Assembly: GCF_003429105.1 (NCBI RefSeq)
Contig: NZ_QVTD01000009.1
Location: 1-55,641, forward strand
DNA from: Peribacillus glennii
Lineage (GTDB): Bacteria; Bacillota; Bacilli; Bacillales; DSM-1321
Length of the DNA stretch: 55,641 nt
Direction of reading: 5' to 3'
Part shown: positions 29,731-38,439 of the stretch, one piece after another
Numbering within the stretch: position 1 is the first letter of the stretch
How the letters are laid out: the number at the start of each line of letters is the position of its first letter
Translations under genes and position numbers: made by a program
The notes under the pieces: model-generated
Database searches by the model: none
What the model was told of the DNA's origin: nothing
The model's input: only the letters and a program-made list of their open reading frames with translations

Positions 29731-31329
29731 ATGGCTGTGAATTCGTCAAAAAAGCTGTTTAGGGGTGCTGTTTTACTGGCTGCAGCTTCTGTTTTTGTCA
29801 AGGTCCTAAGCGCGGTGTACAGAATACCTTATCAGAATATTGCGGGTGATGTCGGGTTTTATATTTATCAACAGGTGTATCCTTTTTACGGCATAGCTGT
29901 GGCTTTATCTTCCATCGGCTTTCCGATGGCAATCTCCAAAATGGTGGCAGAACGGCATTTTTCTAAATTAACGTTAAAAGAAATAATGGTTACTTCTTTG
30001 TGCGTATTAAGCATGATCAGCGTGCTGATCTTTTTGGCCCTTTATTTTGGTGCGGACTTAATTGCGGAGCAGATGGGCGATGACGGTCTTGCCCAGCTGG
30101 TGCGGATTACGGCTTTCTCCTTCCTGCTGATGCCCGTTATCTCCGTAATCAGGGGCTATTATCAAGGATTTTATGATATGGTCCCGACAGCCGCATCCCA
30201 AATCTTTGAACAACTGGTGCGTGTAGTTGCTATCTTGCTTTTTGCTTTCATCCTTATTGAGCATGGGTTTTCATTATATCAAGGTGGAGCAGGAGCAGTT
30301 TTGGGTTCGGTTATAGGCGGGCTGACCGGAGTCCTGGTGCTTGTGTCATTTATGTGGTTCAGGAAAGATTGGAGCCAAATGATGAAATCCGGCTTCCGGG
30401 CAGGCAGTATTTCCATCGTTACGAAAACCATCTTCATACATGGTTTGACGTTTTGTATCACAAGTTTGATCCTGGTTTTGTTCCAGCTTGTCGATTCCAT
30501 GAATTTGTTCATGCTTCTTAGGAAAAGCGGCTTGACTGAATTCAGGGCCAAGGAATGGAAAGGCATATTCGACCGGGGCCAACCGCTAATCCAGCTCGGG
30601 ACAGTAGTATCCAATTCAATCTCTTTAACCCTTGTCCCTTTGGTATCAGGATACATAAAAAAAAGGAAAAACAACGAAGTGGACCATATGATCAAAATGG
30701 TGTTATTGATAAGTTTGGCTATTGGGACTGCAGCTTCCATCGGTCTCATTTGCATTATGGAACCTGTTAATTATATGCTTTTTACAGACACTGAAGGATC
30801 ATCGACGCTTGCTGTTCTGTCTGTTTCCATCCTCTTCACATGTTTGATTATGGCACAGGCTTCTATTTTGCAAAGCATGGGATATACCCTGCAAACGGTA
30901 CTGATAGTCCTGGTGGGAATCACAGCTAAATGGTTTTTAAATCTGGTGCTTGTTCCGCATTTTCAAATCATGGGAGCAGCCATTGCCACGGTTATTGGAT
31001 TTTGCCTGATGTCACTCCTGTTTTTCTTAGTTTTAATAACACGTGTTAGCCGTCCACTATTCGAAAAAAGGAAACTCTCCATTCTCATGGTTGCTGCAAT
31101 GATAATGGCTGCTGCCCTTTTAATATTTAACGGACTGGTTTACGGAATCACAGGAGAATCCGGTTCAAACAGAATTCTTGCTACCATCCAGGCATTGGCC
31201 AGTGTTTCCTTGGGAGGATTGTTATTTATCGCAGTTATCGTACACCGGGGAATGTTTACAAATAATGAACTTAATATGGTACCTTTTGGGGACAGACTGG
31301 CATTTTTATTGCCAAAAACAAAATCATGA
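29731..31329 (+). CDS. yabM: MATE/MOP-superfamily lipid-linked oligosaccharide flippase-like protein (YabM, SpoVB family)
   Basis: This 532-residue integral membrane protein has about 14 hydrophobic segments and the N-terminal GAVLLAAASVFVKVLSAVYRIPYQNI typical of SpoVB/MurJ-like MOP exporters. It corresponds to B. subtilis YabM, a paralogue of SpoVB and YtgP (MurJ). It probably moves a lipid-linked glycan across the membrane; the substrate is unknown. The start is ATG 29731, 6 nt after AGAAGGGA; TTG 29725 is also in frame. mazG follows 15 nt later and is probably co-transcribed. Confidence 0.9.
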   Translation: MAVNSSKKLFRGAVLLAAASVFVKVLSAVYRIPYQNIAGDVGFYIYQQVYPFYGIAVALSSIGFPMAISKMVAERHFSKLTLKEIMVTSLCVLSMISVLIFLALYFGADLIAEQMGDDGLAQLVRITAFSFLLMPVISVIRGYYQGFYDMVPTAASQIFEQLVRVVAILLFAFILIEHGFSLYQGGAGAVLGSVIGGLTGVLVLVSFMWFRKDWSQMMKSGFRAGSISIVTKTIFIHGLTFCITSLILVLFQLVDSMNLFMLLRKSGLTEFRAKEWKGIFDRGQPLIQLGTVVSNSISLTLVPLVSGYIKKRKNNEVDHMIKMVLLISLAIGTAASIGLICIMEPVNYMLFTDTEGSSTLAVLSVSILFTCLIMAQASILQSMGYTLQTVLIVLVGITAKWFLNLVLVPHFQIMGAAIATVIGFCLMSLLFFLVLITRVSRPLFEKRKLSILMVAAMIMAAALLIFNGLVYGITGESGSNRILATIQALASVSLGGLLFIAVIVHRGMFTNNELNMVPFGDRLAFLLPKTKS

Positions 31330-31344
31330 AGGGACAATCAAAGA

Positions 31345-32820
31345 ATGGGATATGAAATAACCATCGTTGGCCTCGGAGCCGGTGATTTAAATCAGCTTCC
31401 TTTTGGCATCTATAAGAGGCTTAAAAATAGTGCTAAATGCCTGGTCCGTACTTTGGATCACCCGGTGGTCAGTGAATTGGCTGCCGAGGGTGTAATGTTT
31501 GAGAGCTTCGATCAAATATACGAAAAACACGATACCTTTGAAAAGGTATATGAAGAGATATCAGAAATCGTCCTTGATAAGGCAGGACTGGAAGAAATCA
31601 TTTATGCCGTGCCTGGACACCCCATGATAGCGGAGAAAACTGTGCAATTGTTATTGGAGAAAGGGCCGCAACGCAATACCCGGATAAAAATCGAAGGAGG
31701 CCAAAGCTTCCTTGATGCCTTATTCCTTGCTATCAAAATCGATCCAATCAACGGATTTCAACTATTGGATGGCACGGCTCTTTCAAGGGACGACCTGAAA
31801 ACAGATCAGCATATGATCATCGGGCAGGTGTACGATCAATTTACGGCCTCGGACGTAAAGCTGGCATTGATGGAGAAGCTCCCCGATGATCATGAAGTTA
31901 TGATAGTAAAAGCTGCCGGGAGTAAGGACGAATCGATAAAGAAAGTGGCCCTTTACGAATTGGACCGGCATATGGATGAACTGAGCAATTTAACAAGTGT
32001 GTATGTCCCTCCAGTTAAAAATGAAGCAGATAGGTATAAGGAATTCTCCAAGTTGCGGGAAATCATTGCAGAGTTGAGGGGACCAAATGGCTGCCCATGG
32101 GATAAAAAACAAACCCATGCCAGTTTGAAGCCCTATTTAATTGAGGAAGCATATGAATTGATCGATGCAATCGATGAGCAGGATGACGAAGCGATGATCG
32201 GGGAGCTTGGCGATGTTTTATTGCAGGTTATGCTGCATTCCCAAATAGCCGAAGATGAAGGAATGTTTAGCGTTGATGATGTCATAGAAGGGATATCGGC
32301 AAAAATGGTACGTCGGCACCCGCATGTATTTGGTGATGTACATGTTTCAGGAACCGAGGATGTCTTAAAAAACTGGCAGGAAATAAAAGCCACGGAGAAA
32401 TCGGGCAATGAATCAAAAGAAAAATCATTGCTTGATGAAGTAGGAAAATCTCTGCCAAGCCTAGTCCGCGGCCATGAGCTGCAAAAGCGTGCCGCCAGAG
32501 TGGGATTTGATTGGACGGATGTCACAGGAGCCTTGGAAAAAGTTAAAGAGGAAGTAGCGGAACTTGAAATTGAATTGAAGATGGAACACAATATAGAAAA
32601 GATTAAAAATGAGCTTGGCGATCTTTTCTTTGCACTTGTCAATGTAGCAAGATTTAATGGAATACAGGCAGAAGAAGCAATGCATGCCACAAACCGAAAG
32701 TTTTATAATCGGTTTACATATATTGAGAACCGGGTCAAACAAAGCGGTAAAAGCTTTAAAGATTTTTCCCTCGAACAATTGGACCAATTCTGGGAAGAGG
32801 CAAAAACAAAGGGATATTAA
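31345..32820 (+). CDS. mazG: Nucleoside triphosphate pyrophosphohydrolase MazG with N-terminal methylase-like domain (YabN)
   Basis: This 491-residue fusion has an N-terminal tetrapyrrole-methylase-like domain (about 1-225, with TIVGLGAGDLNQLP and VPGHPMIAEKT). The MazG NTP pyrophosphohydrolase part has the first motif EIIAELRGPNGCPWDKKQTH and EEAYELIDAI...ELGDVLLQV, and a second half repeat ending KNELGDLFFALVN. It hydrolyses NTPs or dNTPs and may cleanse abnormal nucleotides; the methylase-like domain has no proven role. GAAGGGA precedes ATG 31345. Same architecture and length as B. subtilis YabN. Confidence 0.95.
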   Translation: MGYEITIVGLGAGDLNQLPFGIYKRLKNSAKCLVRTLDHPVVSELAAEGVMFESFDQIYEKHDTFEKVYEEISEIVLDKAGLEEIIYAVPGHPMIAEKTVQLLLEKGPQRNTRIKIEGGQSFLDALFLAIKIDPINGFQLLDGTALSRDDLKTDQHMIIGQVYDQFTASDVKLALMEKLPDDHEVMIVKAAGSKDESIKKVALYELDRHMDELSNLTSVYVPPVKNEADRYKEFSKLREIIAELRGPNGCPWDKKQTHASLKPYLIEEAYELIDAIDEQDDEAMIGELGDVLLQVMLHSQIAEDEGMFSVDDVIEGISAKMVRRHPHVFGDVHVSGTEDVLKNWQEIKATEKSGNESKEKSLLDEVGKSLPSLVRGHELQKRAARVGFDWTDVTGALEKVKEEVAELEIELKMEHNIEKIKNELGDLFFALVNVARFNGIQAEEAMHATNRKFYNRFTYIENRVKQSGKSFKDFSLEQLDQFWEEAKTKGY

Positions 32821-32835
32821 GGTGGGGGCAATAAC

Positions 32836-33114
32836 ATGTCAATGAGATTAGATAAATTTTTAAAGGTTTCCAGATTGATTAAGCGCCGTACGCTTGCAAA
32901 AGAGGTAGCGGATAAAGGCAGGGTTTCCATCAATGGCCAACAGGCTAAGGCAAGTTCGACAGTAAAAGCAGGTGATGAATTGACCGTGCAGTTCGGCCAG
33001 AAAAGAGTAACGGTCGTCATCAACCGGATTCAGGATACAACAAAAAAAGAGGAAGCTGCCGATATGTACACCGTAATCAAGGAAGAGAAGACAGCTGAAG
33101 AGAACCCATTTTAA
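32836..33114 (+). CDS. rqcP: Ribosome-associated quality control protein RqcP (S4 domain, YabO)
   Basis: This 92-residue S4 RNA-binding protein begins MSMRLDKFLKVSRLIKRRT, the canonical S4 fold start, with GRVSINGQQAKASS following. B. subtilis RqcP (YabO) stabilises tRNA on obstructed 50S subunits during alanine tailing by RqcH. It is similar to Hsp15. The C-terminal 20 residues are acidic. GGTGGGGG lies before ATG 32836; ATG 32842 is an alternative. It follows mazG by 15 nt. Confidence 0.94.
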   Translation: MSMRLDKFLKVSRLIKRRTLAKEVADKGRVSINGQQAKASSTVKAGDELTVQFGQKRVTVVINRIQDTTKKEEAADMYTVIKEEKTAEENPF

Positions 33115-33123
33115 CAGGCTTGT

Positions 33124-33150
33124 TCTAATTCCCATACTGGCACATATACT
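33124..33150 (+). promoter_or_regulatory. Possible sigma-E promoter of yabP-yabQ
   Basis: CATATACT (33143-33150) differs from the sigma-E -10 CATACAmT at one position. The -35 region (TTCTAATT) is a weak match. yabP and yabQ are sigma-E-dependent in B. subtilis. Confidence 0.45.
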
Positions 33151-33181
33151 TGTACAAAATGTGTTAATGTGAGGGATGAAG

Positions 33182-33487
33182 ATGAGCCAATATTTTGACC
33201 CGGCACAAAACAGTACAAAGGCAGTTCCGGAACATGATGTTGTAATGAGAGGGCGCCGTATATTAGAGATAACTGGTGTCAAGCAAGTAGAAAGCTTCGA
33301 TAACGAGGAATTCCTTTTAGAAACGGTCATGGGGTTTTTATCGATCAAGGGCCAGAACCTGCAAATGAAAAATCTGGATGTGGATAAAGGAATCGTGTCC
33401 ATTAAAGGGAAAATCTTTGATCTTGTATACCTGGACGATCACTCAGGGGAAAAGGCTAAAGGATTCTTTGGCAAGTTGTTCAAATGA
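33182..33487 (+). CDS. yabP: Sporulation protein YabP
   Basis: This 101-residue protein of the YabP/YqfC family is needed for spore cortex or coat formation in the mother cell. It shows HDVVMRGRRILEITGVKQVESFD and the end LDDHSGEKAKGFFGKLFK, typical of the family. The start is ATG 33182, 6 nt after GTGAGGG; ATG 33176 abuts the ribosome binding site. It overlaps yabQ by 4 nt (ATGA). Confidence 0.94.
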   Translation: MSQYFDPAQNSTKAVPEHDVVMRGRRILEITGVKQVESFDNEEFLLETVMGFLSIKGQNLQMKNLDVDKGIVSIKGKIFDLVYLDDHSGEKAKGFFGKLFK

Positions 33488-34116
33488 CTTTATCCGTACA
33501 ATTTTATACTCTTTTGGCGATGATCGGGATGGGCAGTTACTTTGGGGCTGCCCTTGATACGTACAACCGCTTTTTAAAGAGGTCAAAGAGGAAGAGCTGG
33601 ATTGTTTTCATTAATGATTTCCTATTTTGGGTCGTCCAAGGTTTAATCATTTTTTATGTATTGTTTTTAGTCAATGAAGGAGAATTGCGATTATACTCTT
33701 TTATTGCTTTATTCTGCGGTTTTTCTGCCTACCAGGCCCTGATGAAAGGGCTGTTCCTGAGATGTTTGGAAGCAGTGATCAAATTTATCCTGGCGACGGG
33801 GAATTTTATTGCAAAATCATTTCAAATTCTCATTTACCATCCGATAAAATGGTTGGCAGGAGGAGTCATTTTCCTGTTAATCGGCCTACTTAAAGTGATT
33901 TTTTTCATGTTCAGACAGGTTTTGAAGGTAATATATTCAGTTATTAAAATAATGGTAAAACCGTTCCGGTGGTTATTTATGGCAACTTGGAATTTCCTGC
34001 CGAAATCTGTTACAAAAACCGTCGGGAAGTTTTATAATGGGATTACAGGATTTTTTTACAAGATAAAGAACCTTATTAAGAGATATGTAGCGAAATGGAG
34101 AAACAAACCGGAGTGA
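33484..34116 (+). CDS. yabQ: Spore cortex biosynthesis protein YabQ
   Basis: This 210-residue membrane protein is required for cortex formation and locates to the mother-cell membrane around the forespore in B. subtilis. Hydrophobic segments lie at about 5-25, 40-60, 65-85 and 115-150, with a basic C-terminal tail (IKRYVAKWRNKPE). The N-terminal SVQFYTLLAMIGMGSYFGAALDTYNRF is family-like. The start at ATG 33484 overlaps the yabP stop (ATGA), suggesting translational coupling. divIC begins 12 nt after its stop. Confidence 0.93.
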   Translation: MTLSVQFYTLLAMIGMGSYFGAALDTYNRFLKRSKRKSWIVFINDFLFWVVQGLIIFYVLFLVNEGELRLYSFIALFCGFSAYQALMKGLFLRCLEAVIKFILATGNFIAKSFQILIYHPIKWLAGGVIFLLIGLLKVIFFMFRQVLKVIYSVIKIMVKPFRWLFMATWNFLPKSVTKTVGKFYNGITGFFYKIKNLIKRYVAKWRNKPE

Positions 34117-34127
34117 GGAGTGATAAA

Positions 34128-34514
34128 ATGGGAAGCCTCAGGAAAAGGAATGTGGCAAAAATCGAATCGCCATATGTACATCAGCAAGAAAAGAAAGTAC
34201 AAGCAGGGGTGAATAAGAGGCGCGGCCTTGTGCGCCGGCTTACTTTATATGCCGTTTGTGCTGCCATCCTTTCTGTCCTGGCTGTCTCTGCGCTGATATC
34301 ACAAGCGGCTGCACTCGAGGAAAAGGAACAAAAGAAAGAGCATTTGCAACAAAAGCTTGCGGAGCTTAAAAGGCACGAAGATCTTTTAAACGAAGAAATT
34401 GTAAAGCTTAACGATGATGAATACATTGCCAAATTGGCCAGAAGAGACTATTTTTTATCCGACAAAGGTGAAATTATTTTTAACCTGCCTAAAAAAAAGG
34501 AAGACAGTGACTGA
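34128..34514 (+). CDS. divIC: Septum formation initiator DivIC (FtsB-like)
   Basis: This 128-residue bitopic division protein pairs with FtsL and DivIB at the septum. It has a basic cytoplasmic N terminus (about 1-37), one membrane segment (LTLYAVCAAILSVLAVSALI, about 41-60), then an extracellular coiled coil (EEKEQKKEHLQQKLAELKRHEDLL) and the conserved ARRDYFLSDKGEIIF. The start at ATG 34128 lies behind AGGAG; an earlier ATG at 34095 is inside yabQ. Its terminator overlaps the yabR promoter. Confidence 0.96.
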   Translation: MGSLRKRNVAKIESPYVHQQEKKVQAGVNKRRGLVRRLTLYAVCAAILSVLAVSALISQAAALEEKEQKKEHLQQKLAELKRHEDLLNEEIVKLNDDEYIAKLARRDYFLSDKGEIIFNLPKKKEDSD

Positions 34515-34534
34515 TATTGACACTGTTTTTTTCC
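34504..34534 (+). terminator. Intrinsic terminator of divIC
   Basis: ACAGTG (34504-34509) pairs with CACTGT (34521-34526), followed by TTTTTTT. The divIC stop codon lies in the loop. Confidence 0.7.
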
Positions 34535-34546
34535 TTTCGTTATAAT
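34517..34546 (+). promoter_or_regulatory. Sigma-A promoter of yabR
   Basis: TTGACA (34517-34522), an 18-bp spacer and TATAAT (34541-34546), both perfect. The -35 overlaps the divIC terminator. Confidence 0.88.
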
Positions 34547-34593
34547 ATAATGTAAAGTGAGTTTTAACATTTCTAAGGAGGAACATTTTTTTT

Positions 34594-35040
34594 ATGTCAA
34601 TTGAAGTAGGCAGCAAGTTACAGGGTAAAGTAACAGGCATTACTAATTTTGGGGCGTTCGTCGAGTTGCCGGAAGGGTCTACTGGGCTTGTTCATATCAG
34701 TGAAGTCGCTGACAATTATGTGAAAGATATCAACGACCATTTGAAAGTCGGCGATCAGGTAGAAGTCAAAGTCATCAATATCGATAACGGCAAAATTGGC
34801 TTATCTATCAAAAAGGCAAAAGACAGGCCGGAAGGACAGTCTTCTTATTCACAACGCCCACGCCATGGAAGAGGGAACGATAATCGTTCCAGAGACTCAC
34901 GTTCAAGGGATAATTTCCGTCCTAAGGAAAACTTTGATCAAAAAATGGCACGTTTCTTAAAAGATAGTGAAGAACGTTTATCCTCTCTCAAGCGCAATAC
35001 CGAAACCAAACGGGGTGGCAGAGGAGGAAGACGCGGGTAA
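34594..35040 (+). CDS. yabR: S1 domain RNA-binding protein YabR
   Basis: This 148-residue protein has an N-terminal S1 domain (about 1-72: VGSKLQGKVTGITNFGAFVELPEG, then TGLVHISEV and VGDQVEVKVINID). The C-terminal tail is basic and Arg/Gly/Ser rich (RPRHGRGNDNRSRDSRSRD, ending RGGRGGRRG), probably disordered and RNA-binding. It corresponds to B. subtilis YabR and the polyribonucleotide-binding general-stress proteins of the S1 group. AAGGAGG precedes ATG 34594. It has its own promoter and terminator. Confidence 0.94.
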   Translation: MSIEVGSKLQGKVTGITNFGAFVELPEGSTGLVHISEVADNYVKDINDHLKVGDQVEVKVINIDNGKIGLSIKKAKDRPEGQSSYSQRPRHGRGNDNRSRDSRSRDNFRPKENFDQKMARFLKDSEERLSSLKRNTETKRGGRGGRRG

Positions 35041-35103
35041 ACCTGCTGCTGAAAAAAGGTTAAGCAATTTTTTCTATAAAAATTTCATTTGATATATATT
35101 ATA

Positions 35104-35142
35104 AAGGCAGACTCCTGTTCAAGGGAGTCTGCCTTCTTTATT
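35104..35142. terminator. Strong terminator after yabR
   Basis: AAGGCAGACTCC pairs with GGGAGTCTGCCTT, followed by CTTTATTTT. AT-rich flanks on both sides. Confidence 0.9.
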
Positions 35143-35244
35143 TTCCATGATGCAATGGGCGGGCCATGGGGGATATAGGACCAAACAAAAATTACGAGTC
35201 AATGAGTGCGTTGTTTGCAAGTTTATGAATCATGTATGAGTGTA

Positions 35245-35272
35245 TAAAAAAACACCTCTATGATCGAGGTGT
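35245..35272 (-). terminator. Terminator of the tRNA cluster
   Basis: On the - strand, AACACCTC pairs with GAGGTGTT, followed by seven T. It lies 13 nt after tRNA-Glu. Confidence 0.9.
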
Positions 35273-35284
35273 TCCGCCTTTTGA

Positions 35285-35356
35285 TGACCCGTACGGGATT
35301 CGAACCCGTGTTACCGCCGTGAAAGGGCGGTGTCTTAACCGCTTGACCAACGGGCC
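35285..35356 (-). tRNA. trnE: tRNA-Glu (anticodon TTC)
   Basis: On the - strand it reads GGCCCGTTGGTCAAGCGGTT..., with anticodon loop CTTTCAC (anticodon TTC) and T-arm GGGTTCGAATCCC. The acceptor stem GGCCCGT pairs with ACGGGTC (one G-U) and the discriminator base is A. No CCA is encoded. The pair Met-Glu at this place matches the trnSL genes of B. subtilis. Confidence 0.97.
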
Positions 35357-35472
35357 GGGGCCTTGCACAGGATGTGACTGGAAAGTGTTTCTTAGGGAAT
35401 TCCTTGTGCTACCACAAGACGTGACAGTTTTAAGTCGACAATCCACATTAGAGGAGATTCAGCTTTTCTTTA

Positions 35473-35546
35473 TAGCGGCGGAGGGAATCGAACCCCCGAC
35501 CTCACGGGTATGAACCGTACGCTCTAGCCAGCTGAGCTACGCCGCC
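35473..35546 (-). tRNA. trnM: tRNA-Met, elongator (anticodon CAT)
   Basis: On the - strand it begins GGCGGCGTAGCTCAGCTGG, has the anticodon loop TTCATAC (anticodon CAT) and T-arm GGGGGTTCGATTCCC. The acceptor stem starts with a G-U pair, and the initiator-type C1-A72 mismatch is absent, so it is an elongator. It is the first gene of the cluster; 116 nt separate it from tRNA-Glu. No CCA is encoded. Confidence 0.96.
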
Positions 35547-35569
35547 GTTATGTTTTAAACACAAATCAT

Positions 35570-35598
35570 ATCTTACATAGCGCATGCTTAATTGTCAA
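35570..35598 (-). promoter_or_regulatory. Sigma-A promoter of the tRNA-Met-Glu cluster
   Basis: On the - strand, TTGACA (35593-35598), a 17-bp spacer and TAAGAT (35570-35575), about 20 nt upstream of tRNA-Met. Confidence 0.85.
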
Positions 35599-35824
35599 CG
35601 AGAATTTCATTTCTTTGCAGAAAGAAAAGTAAAAAAACTTTCCTTCCTGCATACGTGCAACTACGCCTCTGTCGTCTCCTTTGCAAGACTCGACAATCGG
35701 CGAGTTTTCTCAATCGGAAATCATCCAGTAAAAATTTATTCCGTCTTTTATCCCCAAAAAATAGATAAAAAATATGCTTTTCTTATCCAAAATAAAAAAA
35801 CAGTATAGTGTTCCTTCTATTTTT

Positions 35825-35905
35825 CTGTCAAAAATCTGTTCTGATATGCCTGTTTAGACAGAATTTCGTCGAACATTTCTTAATTTGCTTTTTAAAATTC
35901 TGACA
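35825..35905 (+). promoter_or_regulatory. Spo0A boxes upstream of spoIIE
   Basis: Candidate 0A boxes: TGTCAAA at 35826-35832, CGTCGAA at 35867-35873 and, on the - strand, TTGTCAGAA at 35898-35906. They cluster at and upstream of the -35, as in the Spo0A-activated spoIIE promoter of B. subtilis. Confidence 0.65.
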
Positions 35906-35932
35906 AATTAATGCCTCCTGGATATATATAAT
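35900..35932 (+). promoter_or_regulatory. Spo0A-dependent promoter of spoIIE (21-bp spacer)
   Basis: CTGACA (35900-35905), a 21-bp spacer and TATAAT (35927-35932). The over-long spacer is the hallmark of the Spo0A-activated sigma-A promoters of spoIIE and spoIIG. Confidence 0.8.
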
Positions 35933-35967
35933 GAAACACAACCAAATCGAATGGGAGTGTTTTCTCG

Positions 35968-38439
35968 ATGGAAAAGATTGAACGAAATATCATTGAACCC
36001 ATAACCGACGTTCATTTAGATGAAGCGAAAACAGGTGTACTCAATTGGCTGCAGCATCTACAAAAGAAGACAGAGGATATCTTCGTCAGGAAGGGAATTG
36101 TTCTGGCTATTATCGGTTTTTTATTGGGACGGGCCCTCATCCTTTCCCAGCTTGCCCCATTTGGTTTGCCATTTTTCGCGGCAGTTTATATGATCCGTCG
36201 AGATAGGGCGCCAATCTCGCTGATTGGGTTGGTTGCGGGAGCGTTCTCAGTGCATTACTCAAATGGGATTTCATTATTCGCTTCAGTCTTTCTATTATTA
36301 CTTATCTATAAAATCAAAGAACCGGGGCTGGATACCCAGTTTAAAACGATGTCCCTTTATGTATTCACCTCGCTGGTAGTCGTAGGTGTTGCAGAACAAT
36401 ACATCAGGAACCGGACCTTTCAAATATATGATGGAATGATGATAGGCATAGAGGCAGGGCTTGCGATGATATTGACACTGATCTTCATCCAATGCATTCC
36501 GCTTCTATCGATAAGGAAAAAAACACAAGGATTAAAGACGGAAGAAATCATCAGTGTCATCATTTTGCTTGCCTCGGTTATGACCGGCACGATCGGGTGG
36601 GCTATATATGATTTATCTGTTGAACATATTTTATCAAGATATCTTGTCCTAGTTTTCGGCTTGGCCGGGGGAGCAGCGATCGGATCTACGGTGGGTGTGG
36701 TTACAGGTTTGATTTTCAGCCTGGCCAGTATTGCAAGTTTGTACCAAATGAGCCTGCTCGCCTTTTCAGGGCTCCTTGGAGGGCTATTAAAAGAAGGAAA
36801 GAAGGCAGGCGTTTCAATTGGACTTCTGATCGCTACCCTGTTAATAGGTTTATATGGTGAAGGATCGAATAATATTTTGCTTACCATGTATGAATCTTTA
36901 GCCTCTGTCGCGCTATTTCTATTAACCCCGGCAACAATCATTGGGAATATTGCCAAACATATACCCGGGACAATGGAGCATTCCTATGAACAGCAGCAAT
37001 ATATGAAGAGGATAAGGGATGTAACAGCACAAAGGGTTGCCCAATTTTCCAATGTATTCGAAGCCTTATCGGCCAGTTTTTCACAAATAGATGAACGGGT
37101 GGATGTTGAAGAGGAAGATAAGGAATTGGATTATTTCCTGAGTAATGTTACCGAAAAAACATGCCAGATTTGCTTTAAAAAGGAGCAATGCTGGTCAAAA
37201 AACTTTGATACAACTTATGAAGGCATGCAGGAAATAATGCGCCAATTATATGAAAATGATGGACAGCTTCCGCAACAGACAGCGAAAGAGTGGGGGAAAT
37301 ACTGCAGCAGGAGCCCGCAGGTTATTTCTGCTATTTCGCAGGAATTGATGTACTATCAGGCCAATCAAAGACTTAAGAAGCAGGTTAAGGAAAGCAGAAA
37401 ATTGGTGGCTGACCAGCTCCTAGGCGTGTCGGCTGTCATGGATGACTTCGCTAAGGAAATTCAAAGGGAAAGGCAGAACCATCACATTCAAGAAGAACAA
37501 ATAAGGGAGGCAATTCAGGATTTCGGTTTGTCAATCGGTCATGTAGAGATATACAGCCTGGAGCAGGGAAATGTGGATATAGAGATGAGTGTACCCTATT
37601 GCAATGGAAGGGGTGAATGCGAAAAGCTGATTGCTCCCATGCTTTCCGATATATTGGGAGAAACCATTGTCGTGCATTCAGAAGAATGCGCTGCCTACCC
37701 AAATGGGCAGTGTCATACGGTCTTCAGGTCTGCAAAAAAATTTACGGTTGAAACAGGGGTAGCCCATGCCGCAAAAGGAGGAGGCTTGGTTTCCGGTGAT
37801 AGTTATACAACGGTGGAAATTGGCTGCGGAAAATACGCCATTGCAATCAGTGATGGAATGGGCAATGGGGAAAGGGCGCATTTCGAAAGCACGGAAACGC
37901 TGAAGCTGTTGCAAAAGTTCCTATTATCCGGAATTGAAGAAAAAATTGCAATAAAATCAGTAAATTCTGTCCTATCCTTAAGGACAACGGATGAAATATT
38001 CTCAACCCTTGACCTTGCGATGATCGACCTCCAGGATGCGAAGGCGAAATTTTTAAAGATTTGTTCGATTCCGAGCTTTATTAAAAGAGGGGATAAATTG
38101 ATCAAAATTGAGTCGGGAAATCTGCCGATGGGAATCATCCAGGAATTTGATGTAGATGTCGTGAGCGAGGAATTAAAGGCAGGCGATTTGTTGATCATGA
38201 TGAGCGATGGCATTTTTGAAGCGCCGGGACATGTAGAGAACTTTGATTTCTGGATGAAACGCAAGCTGAAGGAATTGAAGACTGATGACCCGCAGGAAGT
38301 TGCGGATATCATTCTCGAAGAGGTGATCAGGGCGAAGGGGACAATCGATGATGATATGACGATAGTCACAGCCAGGATTAAACACAATACCCCAAAATGG
38401 GCGGCCATTCCTGTCAATTCTTTTAGAAAAAGGGCATGA
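35968..38439 (+). CDS. spoIIE: Stage II sporulation protein E (SpoIIAA-P phosphatase)
   Basis: This 823-residue membrane phosphatase dephosphorylates SpoIIAA-P in the forespore to free sigma-F and takes part in polar septation. The N-terminal third (about 45-330) holds around ten hydrophobic segments. A central FtsZ-interaction and oligomerisation region (about 330-590) contains a Cys-rich patch (CQICFKKEQCW). The C-terminal PP2C domain shows the metal-binding DGMGNG at 629-634 and the late MSDGIFEAPG and DDDMTIV. GGGAG precedes ATG 35968. Length is close to the 827 residues of B. subtilis. Confidence 0.97.
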   Translation: MEKIERNIIEPITDVHLDEAKTGVLNWLQHLQKKTEDIFVRKGIVLAIIGFLLGRALILSQLAPFGLPFFAAVYMIRRDRAPISLIGLVAGAFSVHYSNGISLFASVFLLLLIYKIKEPGLDTQFKTMSLYVFTSLVVVGVAEQYIRNRTFQIYDGMMIGIEAGLAMILTLIFIQCIPLLSIRKKTQGLKTEEIISVIILLASVMTGTIGWAIYDLSVEHILSRYLVLVFGLAGGAAIGSTVGVVTGLIFSLASIASLYQMSLLAFSGLLGGLLKEGKKAGVSIGLLIATLLIGLYGEGSNNILLTMYESLASVALFLLTPATIIGNIAKHIPGTMEHSYEQQQYMKRIRDVTAQRVAQFSNVFEALSASFSQIDERVDVEEEDKELDYFLSNVTEKTCQICFKKEQCWSKNFDTTYEGMQEIMRQLYENDGQLPQQTAKEWGKYCSRSPQVISAISQELMYYQANQRLKKQVKESRKLVADQLLGVSAVMDDFAKEIQRERQNHHIQEEQIREAIQDFGLSIGHVEIYSLEQGNVDIEMSVPYCNGRGECEKLIAPMLSDILGETIVVHSEECAAYPNGQCHTVFRSAKKFTVETGVAHAAKGGGLVSGDSYTTVEIGCGKYAIAISDGMGNGERAHFESTETLKLLQKFLLSGIEEKIAIKSVNSVLSLRTTDEIFSTLDLAMIDLQDAKAKFLKICSIPSFIKRGDKLIKIESGNLPMGIIQEFDVDVVSEELKAGDLLIMMSDGIFEAPGHVENFDFWMKRKLKELKTDDPQEVADIILEEVIRAKGTIDDDMTIVTARIKHNTPKWAAIPVNSFRKRA

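Larger units (their letters stand above)
35547..35967. other. tRNA-spoIIE divergent intergenic region
   Basis: It contains the tRNA promoter on the - strand and the Spo0A-controlled spoIIE promoter on the + strand. The middle (about 35610-35820) is AT-rich with a small ACTCG/CGAGT hairpin at 35688-35705; no gene is supported. Confidence 0.7.

Noticed and set aside
35232..35513. 93-codon + strand frame across the tRNA cluster
   Set aside because: It is the complement of tRNA-Glu and part of tRNA-Met; no coding signal.
35584..35808. 74-codon frame upstream of spoIIE
   Set aside because: No ribosome binding site, overlaps the tRNA promoter, and the composition is that of AT-rich intergenic DNA.
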